DNA of 64,000 nt from an uncultured Lachnospiraceae bacterium (GTDB taxonomy: Bacteria > Bacillota > Clostridia > Lachnospirales > Lachnospiraceae). Below the pieces are notes generated by a model. That model was not told the DNA's origin. It saw only the letters and a list, made by a program, of their open reading frames with translations, and ran no database searches. Shown piece by piece: positions 34,249 to 43,703 of this stretch. Location: contig CACZJL010000002.1 of the NCBI GenBank assembly GCA_902781505.1, positions 1 through 64,000 on the forward strand, in the 5' to 3' direction. The translations under genes and the position numbers were made by a program. Numbering within the stretch: position 1 is the stretch's first letter; each line of letters starts with the position of its first letter.

Positions 34249-36909
34249 ATGAAAAACAAAGGATTCAGGAGGTCTGTTGTAGCAGGCCTGATGGTTCTGT
34301 CCATGTGCGCCGTGCAGATGATGCCGGCCGTTTATGCAGAAGAGGTCACAGAGGTCACAGCACCAAAGGACGGTGTAGCGCTTGCGCAGGCCAGCAAACT
34401 CGCCAAAGCGAAGGCAGGTGAGGGTCTTGACACTATGTCCATGATTAGACTGGGAACCCAGTCAGACAGCACAAAAGCTTCAAAGACAGGAACAAACATC
34501 ACTTTAGATACATCCACCTACGGAAAGATGGCCAATACAGGCCAGTCCGGCTTCGTGGCCTATGCTGCGAAAATTTCGAAGGACGAGAATGCAACCATTC
34601 GCGGAAGATTCCACGTAAAGGATGCGAAGAAGGTCGACAACCAGTCCTCCTTCGGCTTAATTGCTTTTGATACACTCGGTAAGAACGACACCTCAACCGA
34701 TTACGTAAATCAGGTTGCCTGCTATGCAGCAACCAAGGTTGAAAATCCGGAACTCTCCATCAAGACGATTCCTGGTGTTCGTACCGTCAGCGGAAATACT
34801 GACAAAAACGGCACGAAAAAGACCGACGAAACCGTTGTAGATATGAACAACGTATTCGATGCCGGAACAGCTGCATTTACCATGGAAAATGCGACTAAGC
34901 TGTACTACAATTTCGAACTTGTGAAAACGTGCAACGGAATTACCTTAAACTGGTATTCTGACGACTGGAGCAAGGTTGCTAACACCATCGAAGTAACCAA
35001 TCCGAACAAGCTGTTAGCACAGGATCCAAACGGCATGTACATTGGTTTCTTTGCTTCAAGAATCGGCGTTGTGGAAGTCACCGATGCATCCTTTGAAAAG
35101 CATACGCCTTCCGCTGAAGAGATTGCAAAGAAGGACATTTCCACATGGATTAATTACGACGAAGCAGAAGTTTCCACCTTCAACGGTGCAACCTGCGTAG
35201 GTTCTGAGTACACATACCGCGGCACAACCAATGTGACAGGTAAGTACAAGGTCACCGATGAAAGCGGAAAAGTATATTACGAAAATGATGTAAAGGGCGG
35301 CGACGCGATATCGTTTACGATTCATGACCTTCCAACCGGAAGTACGACATTTACTACATCTGTGACACCTGCAGAGAACAGTGTCGATGAGACTACTTTA
35401 AAGAAGCAGTATGATGACCGCCTTCTCTTAAAGGATTACTCACCGATTACCGTGTCAGATGCTGTACTTGCAAAGAGCAGCTCTGACATGGCAAACATTT
35501 ACGTTTCTCCGACAGCCAAAGCGAACGGCACGGGTGCTGAGGACAGCCCAATGCAGCTGCAGACAGCACTGAACTTTGCCGAGCCTGGACAGTGCATCAT
35601 CTTACAGGACGGCGTTTACAAGCCTTCCAAGCAGATTGAAATTCCTTACGGTGTTTCAGGCACAGAGCAGGGAATGATCACACTTCGTCCTCAGAACGAA
35701 GGAAAAGTGACCTTTGACGGATCACAGATGAAGGGCACAGGAACACTCTTTGCCATGAAGGGCGACTACTGGCATGTTTATGGTATCGAAATCGTTAACT
35801 CTCAGGACGGCGCCAAGGCTGTGACAGTTGCGGGAAATAACAATATCGTCGAGATGTTGAACATCCACAACAACGGATCCTCAGGCCTGCAGATCAGCCG
35901 TGCATCAGGCGAGCCAAATGTATGGTGGCCAAACAACAATCAGATTATTAACTGCACATCTTACTTTAACGCAGATTCCAAGCAGAATGACGCCGATGGT
36001 TTCTCTGCCAAGCTGTCTGTCGGTGAAGGCAATGTGTTTAACGGCTGTATTTCCCACGACAACGTGGATGACGGCTATGATTTATACGCAAAGAACGGCG
36101 ATGGCTACGGTCCAATCGGAGCGGTAACGATTGAGAATTGTCTCGCGTACCACAATGGCTACACGCCGGAAGGAAAACTTTCTAAAGCCTCAGGAAACGG
36201 TTTCAAGCTTGGAGGTGAGGGCCTTTCCGGCAAGCATGTTCTGAAGAACTCCATCGCATGGGCAAATGCAGGCTGTGGTATCACTTCCAATAATGGCCCG
36301 GACTGCAAGGTATATAACTCAGAATCTGTGGATAATGGCGCATTTTCCAGAGTTGACGGTGGACAGACAAAGAGAAACAACATCCAGCTGTCTCCAAAGA
36401 ATGGCGACAAATTCGCTGGAACTACGGATTACGAGGTGAAGAACACAATCAGTTTCTACACACCGGTTATCACAAATCCGGGAACGATGTCAGGTGATAC
36501 GTTTACGTTAAAGAGCCAGCAACTCGAAAAAGTGGTAGATGCTACAAATTACGTGGTAAATGATCCTTCTACCCGTTCTTCTAAGAATTCCGAGAACAAG
36601 AGTGCCGAAGCATCCTGGTTTAAGGAAATCGATTACGCTAAGGTTCAGCCTGCAAGAAACGCAGATGGAACTATCAACTTAAACGGTTTATTTGAGATGA
36701 CCGATAAGGCTCCTCAGGGCCTCGGCGCATCCGTTAAGAATCCAACTTCCAGAATTCCGGCATTAAGCAACGGCCTCGTGAAGAAGGCTTCTTCCGGTAA
36801 TGGTGCCGGCTCCACCGGTTCCAAAGCAGTATGGCCAGTGGCAACAGTCATCTTATGTGTAGTCATCGCAGTTGGCGGCTTCTTCGTAGTAAGAAGAAAG
36901 CGCGCGTAA
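34249..36909 (+). CDS. Membrane-anchored pectate lyase, polysaccharide lyase family 9
   Basis: The 886-residue protein has a signal peptide (cut near AVYA-EE, residue 30), a beta-sandwich-like N-terminal half (about 70-285), an insertion domain (300-400), and a right-handed beta-helix from about 415 to 800. PL9 residues are visible: calcium ligands Asp583 (DADGF) and Asp607/Asp608/Asp611 (VDDGYD), and catalytic base Lys653 (GFKLGG). The 583-607-611 spacing equals that of Pel9A. It ends in a Gly/Ser-rich linker, a membrane helix and RRKRA, without LPXTG, so it stays tethered to the cell. It cleaves pectate outside the cell. Confidence 0.9.
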   Translation: MKNKGFRRSVVAGLMVLSMCAVQMMPAVYAEEVTEVTAPKDGVALAQASKLAKAKAGEGLDTMSMIRLGTQSDSTKASKTGTNITLDTSTYGKMANTGQSGFVAYAAKISKDENATIRGRFHVKDAKKVDNQSSFGLIAFDTLGKNDTSTDYVNQVACYAATKVENPELSIKTIPGVRTVSGNTDKNGTKKTDETVVDMNNVFDAGTAAFTMENATKLYYNFELVKTCNGITLNWYSDDWSKVANTIEVTNPNKLLAQDPNGMYIGFFASRIGVVEVTDASFEKHTPSAEEIAKKDISTWINYDEAEVSTFNGATCVGSEYTYRGTTNVTGKYKVTDESGKVYYENDVKGGDAISFTIHDLPTGSTTFTTSVTPAENSVDETTLKKQYDDRLLLKDYSPITVSDAVLAKSSSDMANIYVSPTAKANGTGAEDSPMQLQTALNFAEPGQCIILQDGVYKPSKQIEIPYGVSGTEQGMITLRPQNEGKVTFDGSQMKGTGTLFAMKGDYWHVYGIEIVNSQDGAKAVTVAGNNNIVEMLNIHNNGSSGLQISRASGEPNVWWPNNNQIINCTSYFNADSKQNDADGFSAKLSVGEGNVFNGCISHDNVDDGYDLYAKNGDGYGPIGAVTIENCLAYHNGYTPEGKLSKASGNGFKLGGEGLSGKHVLKNSIAWANAGCGITSNNGPDCKVYNSESVDNGAFSRVDGGQTKRNNIQLSPKNGDKFAGTTDYEVKNTISFYTPVITNPGTMSGDTFTLKSQQLEKVVDATNYVVNDPSTRSSKNSENKSAEASWFKEIDYAKVQPARNADGTINLNGLFEMTDKAPQGLGASVKNPTSRIPALSNGLVKKASSGNGAGSTGSKAVWPVATVILCVVIAVGGFFVVRRKRA

Positions 36910-36948
36910 GAGAGAGGCACGCCGGAAGTTCCAATCAGCGTGGATTCC

Positions 36949-36977
36949 TTGACATTCATCAAACGTCTATCTATAAT
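36949..36977 (+). promoter_or_regulatory. Consensus promoter of the queuosine operon
   Basis: TTGACA (36949-36954), 17 bp, TATAAT (36972-36977): both boxes perfect. Transcription would begin near 36984, just before the riboswitch. Confidence 0.9.
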
Positions 36978-36997
36978 TAGGAAAGCAAAAATAAATA

Positions 36998-37041
36998 AGA
37001 CAGTTCGTTTGTACCATCCTGTCTATAAACAAAACCAGGAC
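36998..37041 (+). promoter_or_regulatory. preQ1 class I riboswitch
   Basis: AGACAG (36998-37003) pairs with CTGTCT (37019-37024) as P1; the loop TTCGTTTGTACCATC and the A-rich tail ATAAACAAAACCAGGA match the small preQ1-I aptamer, whose tail returns to the loop as a pseudoknot. The tail is very close to that of the Thermoanaerobacter aptamer. It stands between a consensus promoter and a terminator ahead of queD, so high preQ1 should stop transcription of the pathway. Confidence 0.85.
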
Positions 37042-37082
37042 TGCCGGCGCTTTTTTGCGCACAATTGATTTGATTCAACAGT

Positions 37083-37113
37083 AGCCTTGTGTATGGACAC
37101 AAGGCTTTTTTTT
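37083..37113 (+). terminator. Riboswitch-controlled terminator before queD
   Basis: AGCCTTGTGT-atgg-ACACAAGGCT followed by eight T. It lies 42 bp after the aptamer and 70 bp before queD. Confidence 0.88.
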
Positions 37114-37182
37114 ATACAATTGGGCTGTCGCGGCGCCACCTTTAGATGATGGCGCCGCCGAGGCACAGGAGAAGGAGATATC

Positions 37183-37602
37183 ATGTTCACAATCAGCACA
37201 GAAGCAAGCTTTGATGCTGCCCATTTTTTAAAAGGTTATAATGGCAAATGCCACAATCTCCATGGTCATCGCTGGCGCGTGGTTGTCTTCGCTCAGAAGG
37301 AGCAACTGTGCGAGGATGAGCAGAATCGAGGTATGGTGTTTGATTTCAGCGAGCTGAAGGATGTTTTAAAGGCCATGGCAGATGATCTTGATCACAGCCT
37401 GATTTATGAGACGGGATCGCTGAAGGAGAAGACGGTGGAAGCCTTGAAGGAAGAGGATTTCCGAATGAACGAAGTGCCATTTCGTCCGACGGCTGAGAAT
37501 TTTTCAAAGTATTTCTACGACGAAATAACAGCGAAAGGATACGATGTCCGCAGGGTTGATGTTTACGAAACACCAAATAACTGCGCAAGCTACGAGGCGT
37601 AA
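37183..37602 (+). CDS. queD: 6-carboxy-tetrahydropterin synthase QueD
   Basis: The 139-residue enzyme turns dihydroneopterin triphosphate into 6-carboxy-5,6,7,8-tetrahydropterin, the second step to preQ0. Zinc histidines and the nucleophile are seen in DAAHFL (His14) and GKCHNLHGHRW (Cys23, His27, His29). RPTAENFSKYFYDEI and VDVYETPNNCASYE fit the family end. GAGAAGGAG precedes the ATG. It is the first gene of queD-queE-folE-queC-queF. Confidence 0.95.
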   Translation: MFTISTEASFDAAHFLKGYNGKCHNLHGHRWRVVVFAQKEQLCEDEQNRGMVFDFSELKDVLKAMADDLDHSLIYETGSLKEKTVEALKEEDFRMNEVPFRPTAENFSKYFYDEITAKGYDVRRVDVYETPNNCASYEA

Positions 37603-37623
37603 CGCGCGCCGCGAAGGAGTTTT

Positions 37624-38331
37624 ATGAAAGTTGTTGAAAAGTTTGTAAGCATCAACGGCGAAGGAACAAGAGCCGGCGAGCTTGCAGTATTTGTAAGATT
37701 TCAGGGCTGTAACCTGCGTTGCAGCTATTGTGACACGATGTGGGCAAATGAAGCAGATTGCCCATACACAGAAGAAAGTCCGGAAGAAATCCTTGAATAC
37801 ATCAGGAAAACAGGTATTAAGAACGTGACTTTAACGGGAGGCGAGCCGCTGCTTCAAAAGGATATCGACAGATTAATCGGGTTGATTCTCAGCGAAGACG
37901 AGCTTCGTGTTGAAATCGAGACAAACGGGGCCGTTGACCTCGCACCATTTACCAATCTGCCGGCTCAGGCCGGCGCAGGCAGGCAGGAAGACGATGCGAC
38001 TGCGCGTCGCGTACGGCCAGTCTTCACGATGGACTACAAGCTTCCGTCGAGTGGCTGGGAAGCTGCAATGAAACCGGAGAATTTCAGACTGCTTACCAAA
38101 GAGGACACAGTGAAGTTTGTGGCCGGAAGCAGGGAAGACCTGGCACGGGCCAAAGAACTTATAGATCAGTGGAGGCTCACGGGCATTTGCCACGTATACT
38201 TCAGTCCCGTGTTTGGAAAGATTGAGCCGGTTGAAATCGTTGATTTCATGATAGAGAATAAGTTAAATGAGGCGCGGATGCAGATTCAGATGCACAAGGT
38301 CATCTGGGATCCGAACGCGCGTGGGGTGTGA
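37624..38331 (+). CDS. queE: 7-carboxy-7-deazaguanine synthase QueE (radical SAM)
   Basis: The 235-residue radical SAM enzyme contracts the QueD product to 7-carboxy-7-deazaguanine. Cluster cysteines lie in [15 protein letters not shown] (Cys29, Cys33, Cys36), SAM-binding glycines in TLTGGEPLL, and [17 protein letters not shown] is the typical QueE start. A segment near residues 115-135 ([20 protein letters not shown]) looks like a small insertion. It lies 21 bp after queD, with GAAGGAG before its ATG. Confidence 0.95.
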   Translation: MKVVEKFVSINGEGTRAGELAVFVRFQGCNLRCSYCDTMWANEADCPYTEESPEEILEYIRKTGIKNVTLTGGEPLLQKDIDRLIGLILSEDELRVEIETNGAVDLAPFTNLPAQAGAGRQEDDATARRVRPVFTMDYKLPSSGWEAAMKPENFRLLTKEDTVKFVAGSREDLARAKELIDQWRLTGICHVYFSPVFGKIEPVEIVDFMIENKLNEARMQIQMHKVIWDPNARGV

Positions 38332-38369
38332 GCGGACTTACATTTTTAGGCAATCGAGAAGGAGCTAAG

Positions 38370-39011
38370 ATGATTGATAAGAAAGCGATTGAAGAGCATA
38401 TTCGTGGGATTTTGGTGGCGCTTGGAGACGATCCGGAGCGTGAGGGCTTAAAGGACACGCCAAAGCGTGTTGCGAAAATGTACGAAGAGGTTTTCGCGGG
38501 TATGAATTATACGAATCACGAGATTGCGGAGATGTTTGACAAGACCTTCGAGGAAGGCCTTGATTCAGCAGATGACTATCTTGATGATGTGGAAGAGACT
38601 GAAGGGTTAGAGGGCGCAATTAAGAGCAACGCCGGGACAAAGGCGACTCCGGGCCGCGTGGTTGTGATGAAGGATATCGACCTGTTCTCCTACTGCGAGC
38701 ACCATATGGCGCTAATGTATGACATGAAGGCGACGGTTGCGTACGTGCCAAAGGGCAAGGTAATCGGACTTTCGAAAATTGCGCGTGTGGCTGACATGGT
38801 TGGACGCCGCCTGCAGCTGCAGGAGAAGATTGGCAAAGACATTGCCGATATCATTTCTGAAATTACAGGCAGCGGTGATGTTGCGGTTCTGCTTGAAGGT
38901 CGGCACTCCTGCGTGTCCGCAAGAGGAATCAAAAAGCCATCAAAGACATTTACCGCGGAACTGCGCGGAGCATTTAAGACAGACGCGACTTTACAGATGT
39001 ATCTGAAGTAA
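38370..39011 (+). CDS. folE: GTP cyclohydrolase I FolE
   Basis: The 213-residue enzyme makes dihydroneopterin triphosphate from GTP, the first step of this pathway and of folate. Zinc ligands are Cys109 and His112 ([10 protein letters not shown]) and Cys181 ([10 protein letters not shown]). The ATG at 38370 follows GAGAAGGAG. Residues about 60-97 form an acidic insertion ([16 protein letters not shown]) between the N-terminal helices and the core that most FolE proteins lack or have shorter. Its place inside the operon suggests it is dedicated to queuosine. Confidence 0.94.
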   Translation: MIDKKAIEEHIRGILVALGDDPEREGLKDTPKRVAKMYEEVFAGMNYTNHEIAEMFDKTFEEGLDSADDYLDDVEETEGLEGAIKSNAGTKATPGRVVVMKDIDLFSYCEHHMALMYDMKATVAYVPKGKVIGLSKIARVADMVGRRLQLQEKIGKDIADIISEITGSGDVAVLLEGRHSCVSARGIKKPSKTFTAELRGAFKTDATLQMYLK

Positions 39012-39020
39012 GGAGAAGTT

Positions 39021-39701
39021 ATGAAGGCTTTAGTTTTATGTAGCGGCGGCGTGGATTCCACGACAGCCCTTGGACTTGCCGTAAGTAAGTACGGCGCAGA
39101 GAATGTCATCGCGCTTTCCATGAGTTACGGACAGAAGCATGACAAAGAAATTCAGGCTGCGAAGGCAGTTGCGGCGCATTACGGCGTCGAGCAGCTGTTC
39201 CTGGATTTAAGCAAGATTTTCGAATACAGTAACTGCTCGCTTTTAAAGCAGTCCACCGAGGAAATTCCGGAGGAATCTTATGCCGAGCAGATTAAAGAGA
39301 CAAAGGGCGAAGCACCGGTTTCTACCTACGTTCCGTTCAGAAATGGTCTGTTCCTTTCAAGTGCAGCAAGCATCGCACTCAGCAAAGGCTGCAGCGTGAT
39401 TTACTATGGCGCGCATGCTGACGATTCCGCTGGTTTTGCCTACCCTGACTGCTCACCGGTATTTAACAATGCCATGAACGAAGCGATTTACGAAGGCTCC
39501 GGCCACCAGCTTCGCATCGAAGCGCCATTTGTCAATATGAATAAGGCGGGCGTCGTGAAGATGGGCCTTGAGCTTGGTGTTCCGTACGAACTGACCTGGA
39601 GTTGTTATGAAGGCGGCGAGAAGCCTTGTGGTCGCTGCGGCACCTGCATCGACCGTGCTGCTGCATTTGCAGCGAATGGAGTTGCTGATCCGGCGCTGTA
39701 A
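39021..39701 (+). CDS. queC: 7-cyano-7-deazaguanine synthase QueC
   Basis: The 226-residue ATP-dependent enzyme converts 7-carboxy-7-deazaguanine to preQ0. The PP-loop [15 protein letters not shown] starts the protein, and the zinc cysteines stand at the end ([15 protein letters not shown]). It starts 9 bp after folE with AAGGAG before the ATG. Confidence 0.95.
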   Translation: MKALVLCSGGVDSTTALGLAVSKYGAENVIALSMSYGQKHDKEIQAAKAVAAHYGVEQLFLDLSKIFEYSNCSLLKQSTEEIPEESYAEQIKETKGEAPVSTYVPFRNGLFLSSAASIALSKGCSVIYYGAHADDSAGFAYPDCSPVFNNAMNEAIYEGSGHQLRIEAPFVNMNKAGVVKMGLELGVPYELTWSCYEGGEKPCGRCGTCIDRAAAFAANGVADPAL

Positions 39702-39732
39702 GAGAAGAAGTGTCACAGGAAAGAGGAGTTTT

Positions 39733-40215
39733 ATGAGAGAAAATGAGAATTTAACACTTCTTGGAAACAAGAACGTGAAGTACGATAACGACTACAATCC
39801 GGACGTTTTAGAGACTTTTGTCAACAAGCATCCGGACCATGATTATTTTGTTAAGTTTAACTGCCCGGAGTTTACGTCACTGTGTCCAATCACAGGACAG
39901 CCGGACTTTGCCACAATCTACATTTCATACGTGCCTGACGTGAAGATGGTCGAGAGTAAGAGCCTGAAGCTCTATCTGTTCTCGTTCCGCAACCGCGGCG
40001 ACTTCCACGAGGATTGCGTAAATATCATTATGGAAGACCTGATTAAGCTCATGGATCCGAAGTACATCGAGGTCTGGGGCAAATTCCTTCCTCGTGGCGG
40101 AATTTCTATCGATCCTTACTGCAACTACGGTAAGCCGGGCACTCGTTGGGAAGAAGTGGCGTGGAATCGCCTTTCCCAACACGACTTAAATCCGGAGATG
40201 GTGAATAATCGCTGA
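39733..40215 (+). CDS. queF: NADPH-dependent preQ0 reductase QueF
   Basis: The 160-residue enzyme reduces preQ0 to preQ1, the ligand of the riboswitch at the head of the operon. Nucleophile Cys51 and Asp58 are in [14 protein letters not shown], seven residues apart as in B. subtilis QueF. The family motif [16 protein letters not shown] is intact. The ATG at 39733 follows AAGAGGAG. It is the last gene of the operon. Confidence 0.96.
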   Translation: MRENENLTLLGNKNVKYDNDYNPDVLETFVNKHPDHDYFVKFNCPEFTSLCPITGQPDFATIYISYVPDVKMVESKSLKLYLFSFRNRGDFHEDCVNIIMEDLIKLMDPKYIEVWGKFLPRGGISIDPYCNYGKPGTRWEEVAWNRLSQHDLNPEMVNNR

Positions 40216-40413
40216 TTGCGTGAGGCGTCATATTGTAGGCTTTTCGAAAGCTGGATGTGAAGTAGCTCTGAGAACTGAATGAAAGGTACTCGGAGATTTC
40301 GCTACAGGGATAGGTCGAAAATTTAAGCGCAGTTGATTGCAGCGCAACTCGCCAGGTGGCGTAACCCGCCCGTGGCGCATCGCGCATGGAAGGCGCGAGT
40401 GAAAGGAGATTTT

Positions 40414-40965
40414 ATGAGCAGAGTTAATTTTGGCGCAAAGCCACTTATGTACCCACAGCCAGTGCTGATCATCGCAACCTACGACGAGAACGGCGTGGCA
40501 AATGCCATGAATGCGGCATGGGGCATTACAACAGATTACCAGGAGATCACAATCAGCCTTGGTTCCCACAAGACAACAGATAATTTCGCAAAGACAGGTG
40601 CTTTCACCGTCAGCCTCGCAACTGAGGATGAGGTCGTGGCTTCCGACTACGTCGGCATCGAATCCGGCCGCAAGGTTTCGGACAAGTTTGAGCGCACCGG
40701 CTGGCATGCAACAAAAAGTGAATTTGTCAATGCGCCATTAATCGATGAGCTTCCGGTTGCCCTCGAGTGCAAGGTGAAAAGCTTCAACGACTGCATCCTT
40801 ACAGGCGAAATCGTAAACGTCTCCGCAGACGAATCCGTTGTAACCGATGGCAAAGTGGACTTAGCGAAGTTTAAGCCAATCACCTTTGATCCGTTCAACA
40901 GCGCTTACATTGGCCTCGGAAAGAGAGTCGGAACCGCGTTCAAGGACGGCATGAAGCTGAAGTAA
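40414..40965 (+). CDS. Flavin-reductase-like FMN-binding flavoprotein
   Basis: The 183-residue protein matches the flavin reductase/FMN-binding split-barrel family: NFGAKPLMYPQPVLIIATYD, then ANAMNAAWGITT and SLGSHKTTDNFAKTGAFTV. AAAGGAG precedes the ATG at 40414. Such proteins in anaerobes carry electrons from or to flavodoxin-like partners. It follows queF by 198 bp without a clear terminator, but a shared role with queuosine is not supported. Confidence 0.88.
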   Translation: MSRVNFGAKPLMYPQPVLIIATYDENGVANAMNAAWGITTDYQEITISLGSHKTTDNFAKTGAFTVSLATEDEVVASDYVGIESGRKVSDKFERTGWHATKSEFVNAPLIDELPVALECKVKSFNDCILTGEIVNVSADESVVTDGKVDLAKFKPITFDPFNSAYIGLGKRVGTAFKDGMKLK

Positions 40966-41023
40966 GGCGTCGGTTTTGAGCCGGCGGCCGCGTGAGCTTT
41001 GAGAAGTTTAAGGATTTAATTTC

Positions 41024-41061
41024 GTCCGCCAATCCTGTCAGAGGATTGGTGGATTTTTTTT
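41024..41061 (+). terminator. Rho-independent terminator
   Basis: TCCGCCAATCCT-gtcag-AGGATTGGTGGA followed by eight T. Confidence 0.9.
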
Positions 41062-41249
41062 GTGCTTTTCTTGCTGTCCTATTATAAGGACATGTTATAT
41101 ATTATGATGATAACGTTGAAAGAGAAATAGACAGAGTTATAGACGATTTAGAGATTCGGAAATTCATCCTGTATATTTCACTTTTAATTACCATTCAGGC
41201 GCCGATTGGTACAGGGAATTAATGTGTGTTTACGTTTAGGAGGAAAGCT

Positions 41250-42092
41250 ATGGGATTAGCGAGTTTGATTTTAGGAATCTTAGGATTTATGATTTCGGTA
41301 ACAATTTTTAAGGATTTAAGCTTGATTCTGTGTGTGTTAGGTCTGGTTTTAGGCATTATCGCACTAGTTAAGAAAAAAGCTAAAGTAATGGCTATTATTG
41401 CTATTGTTTTGTGCGTGTTAGGTTTCGGTATTGCAGTTGGTACCTCTGGCAGTACATCATCTGACAGAACAACAGGCAGAGGAATTACAAACAGCTCTGG
41501 TGACAGTAAATCTAAGACGGTTAAGGTCTCCACTGATAAGGTTGAAATGTCAGCTCTTGGAATCACTGCGAAGGGTGATTTTGTCATTAAGGTGACAAAT
41601 AACAATGAGGGATCTGTATGTCTTTCGACCATTACAACTGTGTTTAAAGATGCGAACGGTGCCTTTGCAGTAAAGAAAGCAGCACAAGAAAGTTTTGCGG
41701 TTATTCCTGCAGGACAGTCCATCGTTGTTCATGACTTCGGTTATGGTGAAGATTTTTCACAGTATCCAACGTATGAATTCTCCTGTGAACTGGCAAATAT
41801 TTCGGATAATTTCCTTGCAGAGGGAATTGAAATTGAATCAAGCGATACAGGTAAGCAGATTGCGGTAACGGTAAAGAACGGAAGTGATAAGACAATTGGT
41901 TCGACCGAGGTATCAGTTGCTTACTATGCGGGAAACCAGATTGTAGGCGTTGATACAGGATATGCAGACTCAACAACAGCAGCAGGAGCCAGCACTTACA
42001 TTAATGTTGATTATCCTAAGGATTCCAAGTATAAGGATGTTGGTTTTGACTCCTATCAGGTTTCTTATATTCATGCAGAAATTCAAAAATAA
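41250..42092 (+). CDS. Membrane protein with extracellular beta domains, unknown function
   Basis: The 280-residue product has three N-terminal helices (about residues 2-20, 25-41 and 47-65; DUF4190-like GLVLGIIALVKKK), a Ser/Thr-rich linker, and two beta-rich segments (about 92-180 and 180-278) that resemble FxLYD/Ig-like domains of cell-surface proteins. TAGGAGG precedes the ATG at 41250. It is a single-gene unit with its own terminator. Confidence 0.7.
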   Translation: MGLASLILGILGFMISVTIFKDLSLILCVLGLVLGIIALVKKKAKVMAIIAIVLCVLGFGIAVGTSGSTSSDRTTGRGITNSSGDSKSKTVKVSTDKVEMSALGITAKGDFVIKVTNNNEGSVCLSTITTVFKDANGAFAVKKAAQESFAVIPAGQSIVVHDFGYGEDFSQYPTYEFSCELANISDNFLAEGIEIESSDTGKQIAVTVKNGSDKTIGSTEVSVAYYAGNQIVGVDTGYADSTTAAGASTYINVDYPKDSKYKDVGFDSYQVSYIHAEIQK

Positions 42093-42108
42093 TAATATGT
42101 AATATCTG

Positions 42109-42137
42109 GCCTTGTGCAACCAAAAGTTGTGCAAGGC
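42109..42137 (+). terminator. Hairpin after the membrane-protein gene
   Basis: GCCTTGTGCAAC-caaaa-GTTGTGCAAGGC is a perfect 12-bp stem but is followed by only a weak T run. Confidence 0.65.
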
Positions 42138-42553
42138 TATTGGCGTAACCGGAGGATTTTTTACTTGCGGCCGGATAGGCGTGGTTTATTTCAGAATTCT
42201 TTTCAAGTTCTTTGATCTGATCCTTGAGATTGGTGGACTTCTTCGACCAGCCCGAATCCGTGGCGGAACCATTGGTTTCGTCGCCGCCAAGGTATTTGGA
42301 CGCTTTGAAGGGTTTTGCTTTTGTCTTAACTATACAGCAATGCAGTATTAATATGGAATAAGATAAAGCAGTGCTGTATAATTTGGCTTGGATAGATGTA
42401 ATTGCGCAGGCAATGAACGATGCGCGACTGGGAGCAGGGAAAGCGCAAGATGCCGGAATACGTGTACGAACTTGTGGAGTATAAGGGGTGAGCAGGGAAT
42501 TGCTGAGTGAAGTAATAAATACGAAATAAATGAGCACAGGAGTAAGGATTTCT
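42138..42553. other. Non-coding stretch with a helix-turn-helix gene remnant
   Basis: Apart from the fragment at 42420-42491 I see no gene. A minus-strand frame at 42130-42345 rich in Lys, Ser and Gly has no start and no family. Confidence 0.4.
42420..42491 (+). pseudogene. Tail of a small helix-turn-helix regulator
   Basis: MRDWEQGKRKMPEYVYELVE followed by YKG and a stop is the recognition-helix and C-terminal pattern of small XRE/antitoxin-like regulators (RxWExGxRxPPxYV). A stop lies 4 bp before the ATG in the same frame, so the N-terminal part is lost. Confidence 0.45.
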
Positions 42554-43345
42554 ATGAATGAGTTAGAGGCTTATTACAATAAATTTAACGAGGAGAAGAG
42601 GCTGAATTCGAGGCACGGGCAGGTTGAATTTTTCGTGACGATGCATTATCTGAATCAGTATCTGCAGGGGATTGAGTCACGCGTCGATTCGCGCGCGGCG
42701 ATTAAGATTCTCGACGTTGGCGCGGGCACTGGCCGCTACGCGATTCCACTGTCGGAGGCGGGATATGATGTGACAGCTGTGGAGCCGGTGCACCACAATC
42801 TTGGCATCATGCGAATGAACGCGCCGAAGCTAAAGGCGTTTGAAGGAAAAGCGCAGCGTTTGAGGCGATTTGCCGATAATTCATTTGATGTGGTGTTACT
42901 CTTCGGGCCGATGTATCACCTGAAGGACGAGAAGGACAGGCAACAGACGATGCTTGAAGCAAAGCGAGTTTTAAAGCCGGGCGGCCTGCTTTTTATCAGT
43001 TACATCATGAATGAGTACAGCGTGCTGCTTTATGGATTCCGCGACCGCCACATTCTTGAGGCGATGAAGGGTGGCCAGGTGGACGAAGCGTTTAAGTGTA
43101 CAGAGTTGGCTAATCCGCTCTATCACTACGTTCGTCTCGAGGATATTTATGCGCAGAGCGAGGCAGCAGGTTTTGAGCGAGTGAAGATTCTGTCGCAGGA
43201 CGGCCCGGCAAATCACATGCGCCGCGAGTTAAATGCGATGGATGAGGATGAGTTTGAGGTGTTTAAGCAGTATCAGTTGGCGGTCTGCGAGCGGTCGGAG
43301 CTTTTGGGTGCGGGGTGTCACACGCTTGATGTTTTGCGGAAATAG
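42554..43345 (+). CDS. SAM-dependent class I methyltransferase
   Basis: The 263-residue protein has a Rossmann methyltransferase domain: motif I ILDVGAGTGRYAIPL near residue 50, VTAVEPVHHNL, the acidic-loop equivalent FDVVLLFGPMYHL, and LKPGGLLFISY. The ATG at 42554 follows AGGAGTAAGG. The substrate is unknown; the family includes enzymes for small molecules and tRNA. It is a single gene. Confidence 0.88.
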   Translation: MNELEAYYNKFNEEKRLNSRHGQVEFFVTMHYLNQYLQGIESRVDSRAAIKILDVGAGTGRYAIPLSEAGYDVTAVEPVHHNLGIMRMNAPKLKAFEGKAQRLRRFADNSFDVVLLFGPMYHLKDEKDRQQTMLEAKRVLKPGGLLFISYIMNEYSVLLYGFRDRHILEAMKGGQVDEAFKCTELANPLYHYVRLEDIYAQSEAAGFERVKILSQDGPANHMRRELNAMDEDEFEVFKQYQLAVCERSELLGAGCHTLDVLRK

Positions 43346-43455
43346 ATGCCGCGAGACGTTCGATAGCGGTCCTGGCGTCTCAGTTCAGCCGGGATTTTTA
43401 TGTTTCATGAAAGAGTTTCCCGTCAGGGTAAAATTTCAAAACACCGGGAATACAC

Positions 43456-43484
43456 TTGACACATTGCGGGGCGCCGTGTTAATC
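43456..43484 (+). promoter_or_regulatory. Promoter of the Mn riboswitch and P-type ATPase unit
   Basis: TTGACA (43456-43461), 17 bp, TTAATC (43479-43484). Confidence 0.6.
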
Positions 43485-43510
43485 TTTTCAAACAGAACAA
43501 AATATTCGCA

Positions 43511-43586
43511 TAAAGGGAGTAATTGAAATAGCCCGTCAACATTCTCGTCAGAAAGCTTTCTGGATGGTTGGCTATACCTCTTTATT
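43511..43586 (+). promoter_or_regulatory. yybP-ykoY manganese riboswitch
   Basis: TAAAGGGAGTAA at the 5' end, CTCGTCAG in the middle and GGCTATACCTCTTTA at the 3' end match the conserved pieces of the Mn2+-sensing aptamer, whose outer helix pairs the two ends. A terminator follows 10 bp on, so Mn2+ binding would prevent its formation and switch on the ATPase gene. Confidence 0.85.
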
Positions 43587-43595
43587 TAGGTGATG

Positions 43596-43650
43596 AGACT
43601 TTATGCAGACAATCGCGATGTTCGCGACTGCCTGCATAAAGTCTCTTTTT
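43596..43650 (+). terminator. Riboswitch-controlled terminator
   Basis: GAGACTTTATGCAG pairs with CTGCATAAAGTCTC around an inner hairpin (TCGCGA-tgt-TCGCGA) and is followed by TTTTTG. The ATPase start is 54 bp further. Confidence 0.88.
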
Positions 43651-43703
43651 GTTTTGTGCGCAAAGTTCAGGCTTGCACTTCGTGAAGGATGGAAAGGAGT
43701 TTT

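Noticed and set aside
36700..36909. LPXTG sortase anchor in the pectate lyase
   Set aside because: No LPXTG-like motif precedes the last helix; only the helix and the basic tail are present.
41102..41220. Open frame with DDNVEREIDRVIDDLEIRK
   Set aside because: No start codon or ribosome binding site; coding look may be chance or a fragment too short to support.
42016..42537. Long open frame on the minus strand with a Lys/Ser-rich middle part
   Set aside because: It runs through the promoter and terminator areas of neighbouring genes, has no ribosome binding site and no recognisable motif.
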